Part shown: positions 1 through 6,021 of the stretch, piece after piece
How positions within the stretch are numbered: position 1 is the first letter of the stretch
How the letters are laid out: each line of letters begins with the position of its first letter
NCBI GenBank assembly: GCA_900540405.1
Contig: UQFW01000063.1
Location: 1-6,021 of the forward strand
Reading direction: 5' to 3'
Source: Candidatus Avelusimicrobium faecicola
GTDB taxonomy: Bacteria; Elusimicrobiota; Elusimicrobia; Elusimicrobiales; Elusimicrobiaceae
DNA length: 6,021 nucleotides
The notes under the pieces: generated by a model
What the model was told of the DNA's origin: nothing
The model's database searches: none
Seen by the model: the letters and a program-made list of their open reading frames with translations, nothing else
Translations under genes and position numbers: made by a program

Positions 1-1857
1 TTATTGCGCCTCCCCTTGCGGTACAGATACCTGGATTTGCTGTAAACGCTGTTGGGCGCGCTCCTGGATTTGCTTGGCTTCTTCCTCGTAAGATTTTTGG
101 TCTTTGGCATTTACCGAGGCTTGCGCCAATTCTTTAGCCATGCCGTCCAAAATAGCGCGGGCCTGTTTTTCATAGGATTTTTTGGCTTGCGCGGGCCATT
201 GGCGCATTTCGTCGCTGGTCATAATTTGGTTGATAACCGTTTCGTTCTGTTTTTTGACGGCCTGTTCCATTTGCTTGGCCTGTTTCTTTTTGGTTTCCGG
301 GTTGTTTTTGGCTTTTTCCAGCAGTTGCTGGACGGCCTTGTTGCGCTTTTCCACGGCGGCCTGGTTTTTTTCGTTCACCGTCAGGCGGCCTTCGTCGCTG
401 GAGAGGTTTTCCAGCACTTCGCGTTCGTATTCTTCGTCAATAGCGGCGAACTGTTGGGCCACGTCCGCGCCGTAGGCATCCGCCACGGATTTTTGGTCTT
501 TTTTACGTTGGGCGGCAAACTGGTCTTTGTATTTTTGTTTTACTTCTTCCGAAACCACCACCCGTTCGTCGCGCACTTTTCCGGCTTCCACGTCCTCTTT
601 TTGCTTGGCTAATTGTTCGTGCGCGGTTTGGTTGTTAATTTCGTTCAGCGTGCGCCCGGCGTTGGGGTCGGACGGGTTATTCTGAAAAACGGCTTCTTTT
701 ACTTTGTCGTCGCTTTCCTGTTTTAATTTTAAGTATTTTTCCTGATACTCCGCCGCCGGCAGGCCCTCTTTCATCAGGGCCATTTTTTTAGCGGTAAAAT
801 CGTCCAGTACCGCCCGGGCGGCCGCTTCCGTCTTGGGGTTGAATTTATCACGCAAGCGGGCTAAATAGGCTTCGTTTTCCTGGCGTTGGTCGGCCTCTAT
901 TTTATTGAAAGTTTCATCATGCGCCAGTTGCCCTAATTGCCGTTGGTATTTGCGGTTGATTTTGCGGATTTCGTTTCCTTTTTGCTGTTGGGTTAAATCC
1001 TTGCGGTTGGCGGTGGCGGCGGCTTCTTTGCGGAAATTATCCATAATTTTGCCCGCTTTGCGCCCCGCCGAGGCCCCAAAGTTGTTGGTCATTCCGTTTA
1101 CCACCGAGGCTTTTTGCGATTCAATTTGCGACAAGACAGACCCAAACGGCCCGCCCTGTTGGGCCACTGCTTCCGGCCCGCCGCCGCGGGTGTATTTTTC
1201 CACCATGGTTGCCCGTTTGGATTTAGGCGCCATGGCCCGGGCCACCGCGCGGTCTATGGCGCTGGAAATACCGGCCATTTGGCGGCGCAGGGCCTCTTGT
1301 TTGCGGCGGTCTTTTTTACTGCCCATATACGATAAAATGGCATCATTGGCGGCTTCGTAAGCGGTGGCGTTGGTTTCCCCGTTAAATACCGGGCGTTGGG
1401 TGCGGGATTCCGGGGCGTAGCTTGCCCCGCCTTTGCCTGCGGTGGAGGCCGAGTCCGACCCGCCCGCCAAATGCGCCTTTTGCGCCGAGGAGCCCGCCCG
1501 GCCGTTCCGGGCAGAGGGGCCCGGCAAACGCATGCCCGGTTCATAGCGCGGGGCATTTTTTAGGCTGCTGCGCCCGGAGGGATATTCCACCCGGGGCGTT
1601 GGGCGCAAAACCGGGGCGCTTTGTAAATCTGCCGCCGGGGCCGCGGTTGGCGTTTGCCGCGGGGCAAGCCCTAAAATTTCCTGTTCTTTTAATTCTTCCA
1701 GCGTGCTGGCTTGCGGGGGTTCCGGCGCGATAAGCCCCGGTTCCTGCGCCAAACGTGCTTGCGGTGCGGAGCCGGGCTGATTCAAAAACACAAAAGCAAG
1801 CGCCAACAAAATGACAATAAATAAACCGAAAGTAAATACGTTTTTTGTATCGCGCAT
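1..1857 (-). CDS. Membrane-anchored, linker plus helical-repeat envelope protein of unknown function (618 aa)
   Basis: I do not recognise the family. Seen from the ATG at 1855-1857: a short basic N-terminus (Arg2, Lys5), one hydrophobic segment at residues 9-25 (signal anchor, no lipobox or clear cleavage site), then a Pro/Ala/Gly/Ser-rich low-complexity linker to about residue 158. The rest is strongly helical and rich in Lys, Gln, Glu and Ala. Residues about 252-525 align module by module with the neighbouring lipoprotein, with an extra 35-40 residues near 396-432 and a partial fourth module at about 553-609. No cysteines were seen. Inferred topology is N-in, with a long extracytoplasmic stalk. 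A TTG two codons upstream (1861-1863) could extend the frame, but only two bases separate it from the G-run at 1866-1870, whereas the ATG has eight, so I chose the ATG. The gene starts 14 bases after the lipoprotein stop, so the two are very likely co-transcribed. The stop is TAA at 1-3. A TolA-like or other trans-envelope role is possible but unproven. Confidence 0.9.
   Translation of the reverse strand: MRDTKNVFTFGLFIVILLALAFVFLNQPGSAPQARLAQEPGLIAPEPPQASTLEELKEQEILGLAPRQTPTAAPAADLQSAPVLRPTPRVEYPSGRSSLKNAPRYEPGMRLPGPSARNGRAGSSAQKAHLAGGSDSASTAGKGGASYAPESRTQRPVFNGETNATAYEAANDAILSYMGSKKDRRKQEALRRQMAGISSAIDRAVARAMAPKSKRATMVEKYTRGGGPEAVAQQGGPFGSVLSQIESQKASVVNGMTNNFGASAGRKAGKIMDNFRKEAAATANRKDLTQQQKGNEIRKINRKYQRQLGQLAHDETFNKIEADQRQENEAYLARLRDKFNPKTEAAARAVLDDFTAKKMALMKEGLPAAEYQEKYLKLKQESDDKVKEAVFQNNPSDPNAGRTLNEINNQTAHEQLAKQKEDVEAGKVRDERVVVSEEVKQKYKDQFAAQRKKDQKSVADAYGADVAQQFAAIDEEYEREVLENLSSDEGRLTVNEKNQAAVEKRNKAVQQLLEKAKNNPETKKKQAKQMEQAVKKQNETVINQIMTSDEMRQWPAQAKKSYEKQARAILDGMAKELAQASVNAKDQKSYEEEAKQIQERAQQRLQQIQVSVPQGEAQ
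31..1104 (-). repeat. Protein-level helical modules in the membrane-anchored protein
   Basis: Residues about 252-609 of the 618-aa protein hold diverged helical modules. Module 1 is centred on Phe-Gly at 260-261, module 2 on Phe-Asn at 339-340, and module 3 on Tyr-Gly at 462-463. A partial module 4 follows at 553-609. Module 2 and module 4 share an ARA(V/I)LD core (residues 347-352 and 566-571) followed at the same distance by a Tyr-x-Glu. Modules 1-3 match modules 1-3 of the adjacent lipoprotein in the same order. The similarity is at protein level only; I saw no nucleotide repeat. Boundaries are by-eye estimates. Confidence 0.6.
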
Positions 1858-1865
1858 AAACAAAA

Positions 1866-1870
1866 CCCCC
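1866..1870 (-). promoter_or_regulatory. G-rich ribosome-binding site that decides the start of the 618-aa protein
   Basis: A GGGGG run lies in the 14-base gap after the lipoprotein stop. It is eight bases before the ATG at 1855-1857, a normal Shine-Dalgarno distance, and only two bases before the alternative in-frame TTG. It is not a perfect GGAGG, but its position supports the ATG and suggests translational coupling to the upstream lipoprotein gene. Confidence 0.5.
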
Positions 1871-1871
1871 G

Positions 1872-2918
1872 TTATTGGGCGGCCGCCGGACGGCGCCCCT
1901 TTTTCAAACGCGCATTAAAGTTATTTTGCATAGCCGCTAATTTTTGGCGGTAAATGGCATTTAAGCGGGCCAGTTCTTCCTTTTTATAACTTAAACGCGT
2001 GTTAGCCGCCCCCACGGCGGCGGCGTTTTTCAAAATTTGGTTAAAAAACGGGCGGATTTCCAGTACAGCCTCTTTGCCGTACAAATATTCAAACCGGGCT
2101 TCCACTTCCTGATACGCGGCTATCATTTCGGCGCGCATAGCTTGCAATTCTTCTTCGCTCATAGCGCCTTTCGGGTCCCCATATTTGGCCACCACTTGGC
2201 GCAGGGCCACGTCCGATTCTACCGATACCGCCCCCACCTGCTTTTCCAATTCTTCCACGTTTTGGGCGGCGGAAAGCGCGGTGAAATAATCTTCCAGTGC
2301 TTTATGCAGTACCGGGGCCGCCTTTTCGGCACAGGTGGCGCCGTATATCTTTTTGATTTCTTCCAGCATGGCCTTATTTTTGACGGTCATTTCCACGCGC
2401 GCTTTGGCTAATTGCTTTTTAGAGGGGGGAAACCACTCACGCAACGATTCTGTTTGCAAAAAAGCGTTTAATTTTTGCTGATAATGGCCGTCCAACTCTT
2501 TGAGTTTTTCCGCCAGTTGGGCGGGGGAATCGGACGTTTTGGCCGCTTGCGTGGCCGCCCGGTGATATTCCATAATCAGCGCACCGGCCCGCGCGGCGGC
2601 TTCTTCGCCATAGGCTTGGCGCACGCGGCGCTCCAAATTGGTTTTTACGGCTTGCATTTTGGCGGGCAAATCGGGTATTTCCTCGGGCGCAAGCGCCATA
2701 TTCAGCGTGGCGGTATCCACCGGGTTTTTAATGTCCAGCGGCTTGCGGCGCTCTTGGGCGCGCAAGTTGTTTTGTTTGGCCTTTTCCATATAGTGGGCCA
2801 CATTGGCCTGCCGGGTAGGGCGCACGGAAACGGCCTTTTCATCTGCGGGGGCTTTCCCGCCGCAGGCCATTAGAAAAAGAAGAAGAAAAACAGGGGAAAC
2901 AGGGATTAATTTTATCAT
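1872..2918 (-). CDS. Lipoprotein with three helical modules, unknown function (348 aa)
   Basis: I do not recognise the family. Seen: Lys3, a hydrophobic stretch at residues 4-18, and a lipobox Leu16-Met17-Ala18-Cys19, so Cys19 should be lipidated by Lgt and cleaved by LspA. Gly20 at position +2 is not an inner-membrane retention signal in the enterobacterial Lol rule, so outer-membrane location is the simplest inference. After a polar linker (about 20-90) come three helical modules with Tyr-Gly pairs at 103-104, 192-193 and 280-281, spaced 89 and 88 residues. The C-terminus is basic (Arg/Lys 337-343). The ATG at 2916-2918 puts the lipobox at the right distance. An in-frame TTG 36 bases upstream (2952-2954) would prepend 12 residues and overlaps a candidate -35 box, so I rejected it. 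The gene follows a terminator, has its own candidate promoter, and is paired with a paralogous membrane protein 14 bases downstream. Confidence 0.93.
   Translation of the reverse strand: MIKLIPVSPVFLLLFLMACGGKAPADEKAVSVRPTRQANVAHYMEKAKQNNLRAQERRKPLDIKNPVDTATLNMALAPEEIPDLPAKMQAVKTNLERRVRQAYGEEAAARAGALIMEYHRAATQAAKTSDSPAQLAEKLKELDGHYQQKLNAFLQTESLREWFPPSKKQLAKARVEMTVKNKAMLEEIKKIYGATCAEKAAPVLHKALEDYFTALSAAQNVEELEKQVGAVSVESDVALRQVVAKYGDPKGAMSEEELQAMRAEMIAAYQEVEARFEYLYGKEAVLEIRPFFNQILKNAAAVGAANTRLSYKKEELARLNAIYRQKLAAMQNNFNARLKKGRRPAAAQ
1899..2636 (-). repeat. Three ~88-residue helical modules in the lipoprotein
   Basis: Residues about 95-340 form three tandem modules. Each has a helix ending in a Tyr-Gly pair (103-104, 192-193, 280-281), an Ala-rich helix, a loop, and a further charged helix ending in a basic or Gln-rich segment. 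The regular 88-89-residue spacing of the Tyr-Gly pairs is the clearest sign. Sequence identity between the modules is low, so this is old internal duplication. The same module order is found in the neighbouring 618-aa protein. Confidence 0.6.
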
Positions 2919-2924
2919 ACTTTC

Positions 2925-2954
2925 ATTATGCAAAAATTGCGGCGTGTTTGCCAA
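2925..2954 (-). promoter_or_regulatory. Candidate sigma70-type promoter for the lipoprotein pair
   Basis: On the minus strand TTGGCA (2949-2954, one mismatch to TTGACA) is followed after 18 bases by CATAAT (2925-2930, one mismatch to TATAAT). Six bases separate the -10 from the ATG at 2918, so transcription would start at or next to the A of the start codon. No Shine-Dalgarno sequence lies between. It sits just after the aspS terminator, where a new promoter is expected. This is a prediction from motif match and position only. Confidence 0.5.
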
Positions 2955-2963
2955 CGCGCGCGT

Positions 2964-3004
2964 AAAGAAAAACCCCGGGGTGTTTTTTTACAAGGCCCCG
3001 GGGT
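2964..3004 (-). terminator. Intrinsic terminator after aspS
   Basis: Reading the minus strand just past the aspS stop, the arm ACCCCGGGG (2996-3004) pairs perfectly with CCCCGGGGT (2972-2980) across a 15-base loop. A T-rich tail follows (2964-2971, TTTTCTTT, after the last T of the stem). It begins about five bases after the aspS stop codon and should end the hisS-aspS transcript. The plus strand has no T-tract after the stem, so it does not look bidirectional. Confidence 0.85.
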
Positions 3005-3009
3005 GTAAA

Positions 3010-4752
3010 CTATTTGACGATAGACAACGCCAATTCTTTTAGCTGTGCTTCATCCACCACGTTGGGGGAATCGGTCAGCGGGCAAACCGCTTGCGCCGTT
3101 TTGGGGAACGCGATAACCTCGCGGATGGAATCTTCCCCGGCCAACAGGGCGGTAATGCGGTCTAACCCCAAGCCAATGCCGCCATGGGGAGGCGCGCCCG
3201 CTTCCAGCGCGTTTAAGAGCATACCGAAACGGCGTGCGGATTCTTCTTTGGAGTATTTCATCAAAGCCAAAATACGTTCCTGCACGTCACGGCGGCAGTT
3301 GCGCACGGAGCCGGAGGCTAATTCGTTGCCGTTCAGCACCAAGTCAAACTGATAGGAGCGCACGGAACCGGGGTCGGTTTCCAGCTTGTCCAAATCGTCC
3401 TCGTGGGCGGCGGTAAAGGGGTTGTGGGCGGCATCCCAGCGGCCTTCTTCCGGCAAGTATTCCAACAGCGGGAAGTCCGTAATCCACACGAAAGCCCATT
3501 TGCATTTGGGCGTTAAATTTTTTACCAATTCTTTGCGTAAAGCACCCATAAACGGGCAGACGGTGTCGTGCTTATCACTGCCGAGCAAGATTAAATCGCC
3601 CTCGGCGGCGCCGCTGGCTTCTTTTAAGGACTCCAATTCCTGCGCGGTAAAGAATTTGGCGGTCGGGCTTTCCAACTTGCCGTCTTTTACTTTGAGCCAC
3701 ACCAGGCCCTTGGCCCCGTTCTTTTTGGCCAGTTCGGTCAGCTTATCAATATGCCCGCGGGAGAGCGAGGCTCCGCCGGCAGCCACCAGGGAGCGCACTT
3801 CGCCGCCGTGGGCAAGCACATCCGCAAATACCTTGAAAGTGGTGTTTTTGAAAACGCCGGACACATTTTTCATTTGCAAATCATAGCGCAAGTCCGGCTT
3901 GTCGGAGCCGTATTTATCCATGGATTCGTTATACGGCAGTTTGGCAAACGGAATGGTTAATTCTTCGCCCGCGGTGGTGAACAATTCTTTCATCAAGCCT
4001 TCTACAATGGTGTGGATGTCTTCAATCGTCACGAAAGACATTTCCATATCAATTTGTGTATGTTCGGGCTGGCGGTCGGCGCGGAGGTCTTCGTCGCGGA
4101 AGCACCGGGCCAACTGGAAGTAGCGGTCAATGCCGCTGGCCATTAAGGTTTGTTTGAACATTTGGGGGCTTTGCGGCAGGGCGTAAAATTCCCCATGGTG
4201 TACGCGGGACGGCACCAAATAATCGCGTGCGCCCTCGGGCGTGGAGCGGGTTAAAATAGGAGTTTCCACTTCCAGAAAACCGTTTTTATCCAAATACCGG
4301 CGCGCGGCCTGGGCCAAGCGGTGGCGCAAATACAGGTTGGCAAACATTTTGGGGTTGCGCAAATCCAAATAGCGGTATTTCAAGCGGATTTCTTCCGCCA
4401 CGGAGCGGGAGTTTTCCACATCAAACGGCAGTTGGATAGAGGTGTTTAAGAGAACCAAATTATCCGTTAAAAGTTCCACTTCGCCGGTTTTTAAGTTTTT
4501 ATTTACGGCGCCTTCAATGCGCGGTTTTACCGTGCCGGAAACCTGCACCACATATTCGTTGCGCAAGGTGCTGGCCAGGGCAAAAAACGGGCTGGACGGT
4601 TCCACCACCACTTGCATAAGGCCGGTGCGGTCCCGCAAGTCAATAAATAACACGCCGCCGTGGTTGCGGTAGCTGTTTACCCAACCGCATATAGTTTGGT
4701 GCGTGCCGATGTGCGAGGCGTTCAAATCCCCGCAGTAGTTCGTTCTCTTCAT
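3010..4752 (-). CDS. aspS: Aspartyl-tRNA synthetase, bacterial type, possibly non-discriminating
   Basis: Class II synthetase that attaches Asp to tRNA in the cytoplasm. At 580 residues it has the usual bacterial length and domain order. An OB-fold anticodon-binding domain comes first (about 1-110; CGWV at 22-25, DLRDR at 38-42), then the catalytic core with the Asp-pocket stretch QSPQMFKQ (194-201) and motif 2 (FRDEDLRADRQPEH, 218-231). The bacterial GAD insertion spans about 285-415, and motif 3 is GLGLDR (527-532). His31 and Gly81 match positions linked in Pseudomonas aeruginosa AspRS (His31, Gly82) to relaxed tRNA-Asp/tRNA-Asn choice, so it may also make Asp-tRNA-Asn for a GatCAB amidotransferase. 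The stretch SGSVRNC (480-486) has Asn-Cys where many AspRS have Ile-His. The ATG overlaps the hisS stop by four bases (ATGA), and a weak GAGGT lies 12 bases upstream inside hisS. The stop is TAG. Confidence 0.98.
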   Translation of the reverse strand: MKRTNYCGDLNASHIGTHQTICGWVNSYRNHGGVLFIDLRDRTGLMQVVVEPSSPFFALASTLRNEYVVQVSGTVKPRIEGAVNKNLKTGEVELLTDNLVLLNTSIQLPFDVENSRSVAEEIRLKYRYLDLRNPKMFANLYLRHRLAQAARRYLDKNGFLEVETPILTRSTPEGARDYLVPSRVHHGEFYALPQSPQMFKQTLMASGIDRYFQLARCFRDEDLRADRQPEHTQIDMEMSFVTIEDIHTIVEGLMKELFTTAGEELTIPFAKLPYNESMDKYGSDKPDLRYDLQMKNVSGVFKNTTFKVFADVLAHGGEVRSLVAAGGASLSRGHIDKLTELAKKNGAKGLVWLKVKDGKLESPTAKFFTAQELESLKEASGAAEGDLILLGSDKHDTVCPFMGALRKELVKNLTPKCKWAFVWITDFPLLEYLPEEGRWDAAHNPFTAAHEDDLDKLETDPGSVRSYQFDLVLNGNELASGSVRNCRRDVQERILALMKYSKEESARRFGMLLNALEAGAPPHGGIGLGLDRITALLAGEDSIREVIAFPKTAQAVCPLTDSPNVVDEAQLKELALSIVK

Positions 4753-5978
4753 AATGCTTTTTTTACCTCATCAGTTAAAACGTCAAATGAAATTTTTTGT
4801 TGCTCCCCGGTGGAGAGATTTTTGAAAGTGGCTTGTTTTTGGGCCAGTTCGTCCGTACCCAAAATAATGGCATAAGCGGCGTGGCAACGGTCGGATTGCT
4901 TCATTTGCCCTTTTACATTTTTATCAAACAGGCCGCCTTCGGTGCGGATGCCCGCCGCGCGCAAAGATTGCATAATGTTGAATGCGGTTTCGTTGCAGGA
5001 TTTATCCATGGAAACCACATACACGCTTTTGACGGGCGCTACCGGGGTTTCCCCGCGGGCGGCAATTACGCGCTCCGCCCCCATGGCCCAACCGATAGCC
5101 GGGGTGGCCGGGCCGCCCATATTTTTAACCAGCGTATCATAACGCCCGCCCGCCGCAATGGCGTTTTGGGAAACATCCCCGGCTTGAAATTCAAACACGG
5201 TGCGGGAATAATAGTCCAGCCCGCGCACGAGCATAGGGTCTACCACAAAATCTATCTTGCCTTTAAGTAGTGCCTGTACTTCGTCAAAGTGGGATTGGCA
5301 CTCCGGGCACAGCTGCATGGTGGGCACGCGGCCTGCAAAGCGGGCGCCGTCTATTTTGCAATCCAACACGCGCAAGGGGTTTTTTTCCAAGCGGGTTTGG
5401 CAGTTTTCGCACAGGGTGTCTTTTTCTTTAGATAAAAAGTCAATCAAGGCTTGGCGGTAGAGCGGGCGGCATTTATCGCACCCTAAACTGTTGATTTTAA
5501 CGCAGTAATTTTTAGCGCCGAATTTGGAAACAATATCCTTGAGCATTAAAATTACTTCGGCATCTGCCGCGGGGGCCGAGTTGCCGATATATTCCGCGCC
5601 GATTTGTTCAAATTCGCGGTAGCGGCCGGCTTGCGGGCGTTCCGCGCGGAACATATTGCCCACATAATAAAATTTTTGCACCGGCGCATTTTGGGTGAAG
5701 TTATTTTCCAAATACGCACGCACCACGCCGGGGGTTCCCTCCGGGCGGATGGCCAGTTGGCGGTGGCCGGCATCTTCAAAGGCGTACATTTCTTTTTGCA
5801 CAATATCCGTCGTTTCGCCGGTGGATTTGACAAACAATTCTTTCAATTCCACGGTGGGCAGGCGCAGTTCGCCAAACCCATAAAGGGAAAACACGCCGCG
5901 GGCGCAGTTTTCAAGTTCAGTAAAATTTTTAGATTGGGGTTCAAATATATCGCGGAAGCCCCGTACAAGTTTAGCCAT
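4749..5978 (-). CDS. hisS: Histidyl-tRNA synthetase
   Basis: Class IIa synthetase that charges tRNA-His in the cytoplasm. The 409 residues are near the usual bacterial length. Seen: RGFRD near the N-terminus (6-10), RPEGTPGVVRAY (78-89), motif 2 with FRAERPQAGRYREFEQIG (110-127), the HisA signature LVRGLDYYSRTVFEF (250-264), motif 3 around GWAMGAER (296-303), and a C-terminal HGTP anticodon-binding domain (about 317-409; LGTDELA at 373-379). The insertion domain carries Cys pairs at 167/170, 190/193 and 224/227 plus Cys207. This arrangement is found in many bacterial HisRS and may bind a metal, but that is inference. The start ATG at 5976-5978 gives the canonical N-terminus. It has no Shine-Dalgarno sequence but a -10-like box six bases upstream. 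The gene is first in an operon with aspS, as in Bacillus and many other bacteria. The stop is TGA, overlapping the aspS start. Confidence 0.98.
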   Translation of the reverse strand: MAKLVRGFRDIFEPQSKNFTELENCARGVFSLYGFGELRLPTVELKELFVKSTGETTDIVQKEMYAFEDAGHRQLAIRPEGTPGVVRAYLENNFTQNAPVQKFYYVGNMFRAERPQAGRYREFEQIGAEYIGNSAPAADAEVILMLKDIVSKFGAKNYCVKINSLGCDKCRPLYRQALIDFLSKEKDTLCENCQTRLEKNPLRVLDCKIDGARFAGRVPTMQLCPECQSHFDEVQALLKGKIDFVVDPMLVRGLDYYSRTVFEFQAGDVSQNAIAAGGRYDTLVKNMGGPATPAIGWAMGAERVIAARGETPVAPVKSVYVVSMDKSCNETAFNIMQSLRAAGIRTEGGLFDKNVKGQMKQSDRCHAAYAIILGTDELAQKQATFKNLSTGEQQKISFDVLTDEVKKAL

Positions 5979-5984
5979 ATATTA

Positions 5985-5993
5985 ATTTTAGCA
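5985..5993 (-). promoter_or_regulatory. Candidate extended -10 promoter of hisS-aspS
   Basis: On the minus strand TGCTAAAAT (5985-5993) matches an extended -10 (TGn plus TAAAAT, one mismatch to TATAAT). The hexamer ends six bases before the hisS ATG, so the transcript would begin at about the start codon. No good -35 is visible at 16-18 bases, which an extended -10 can tolerate. The sequence is A+T-rich by chance expectation too, so confidence is modest. Confidence 0.4.
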
Positions 5994-6000
5994 TTTTAGC
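5985..6000 (-). repeat. Tandem 8-bp repeat GCTAAAAT x2 upstream of hisS
   Basis: Two perfect, adjacent copies of GCTAAAAT (minus strand; 5993-6000 and 5985-5992) sit immediately before the hisS start. Each contains a TAAAAT hexamer, and the proximal one is the candidate -10. It may be a small regulatory site, a duplicated -10 or chance. The remaining bases 6001-6021 show nothing I can assign. Confidence 0.45.
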
Positions 6001-6021
6001 GGGGAATAAGAATAGCCGCAC

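Noticed and set aside
52..612. Long plus-strand open frame of 186 codons
   Set aside because: It is antisense to the Lys/Gln/Glu-rich helical protein, which explains its Phe/Leu-rich composition. It has no recognisable domain and the minus-strand frame is clearly the real gene.
2037..2873. Plus-strand open frames opposite the lipoprotein
   Set aside because: They are shadows of the lipoprotein gene, rich in Phe, Gly and His, with no family signature.
2919..2954. In-frame TTG start giving a 12-residue longer lipoprotein
   Set aside because: It would place the lipobox after an unusually long polar N-terminus, and the TTG lies within the candidate -35 box.
2964..3006. Bidirectional terminator
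   Set aside because: The plus-strand reading of the stem is followed by GTAAAC rather than a T-tract, and no plus-strand gene ends here.
5712..5747. Pro instead of Ala in the HisRS RPEGT-P-G motif (residue 83)
   Set aside because: Pro after the Thr occurs in other HisRS and related class II enzymes as far as I recall, so it is not a sign of a defect.
4797..5999. Plus-strand open frames opposite hisS
   Set aside because: hisS is certain on the minus strand from its class II motifs, and the opposite frames show no motifs.
5979..6021. T-box or other riboswitch ahead of hisS
   Set aside because: Only 43 bases are visible, with no T-box motif or hairpin. The likely -10 sits directly before the ATG. 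A leader further upstream cannot be excluded from this window.

Overview
All four protein-coding genes lie on the minus strand, so the window reads from right to left: hisS (histidyl-tRNA synthetase), aspS (aspartyl-tRNA synthetase), a lipoprotein of unknown function, and a large membrane-anchored helical protein of unknown function. The sequence suggests a diderm bacterium. It has a lipoprotein with a good lipobox and Gly after the Cys, a second protein with a long Pro/Ala-rich extracytoplasmic linker, standard code with TAA, TAG and TGA all used, and moderate to slightly high G+C. I cannot assign the phylum from sequence alone. The gene style would fit a gut Elusimicrobiota-like lineage, but that is a weak guess.

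Right part (3010-6021): hisS and aspS overlap by four bases (ATGA) and form one translation-supply operon. A 9-bp-stem intrinsic terminator lies directly after aspS (about 2964-3004). AspRS carries His31 and Gly81, the residues I associate with non-discriminating bacterial AspRS, so it may also charge tRNA-Asn with Asp and depend on a GatCAB amidotransferase encoded elsewhere.

Left part (1-2954): a second two-gene unit begins after the terminator with its own candidate promoter. The first gene is a 348-residue lipoprotein and the second, 14 bases downstream, is a 618-residue protein with one N-terminal membrane anchor and a long low-complexity linker. The main result is that the two proteins are tandem paralogs. 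The lipoprotein is built from three helical modules of about 88 residues, and the same modules align, almost without gaps in places, with the C-terminal half of the larger protein, which adds a linker, an insertion and a partial fourth module. I recognise no family for this module. The pair may be a previously undescribed two-component envelope structure, with one partner likely on the outer membrane and the other in the inner membrane.

Both transcription units begin with a -10-like hexamer that ends exactly six bases before the chosen ATG, and neither start has a Shine-Dalgarno sequence. This suggests leaderless mRNAs. The downstream gene of the lipoprotein pair has a G-rich ribosome-binding site. 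The rightmost 43 bases hold only the hisS start region. No RNA genes, mobile elements or CRISPR arrays are visible.
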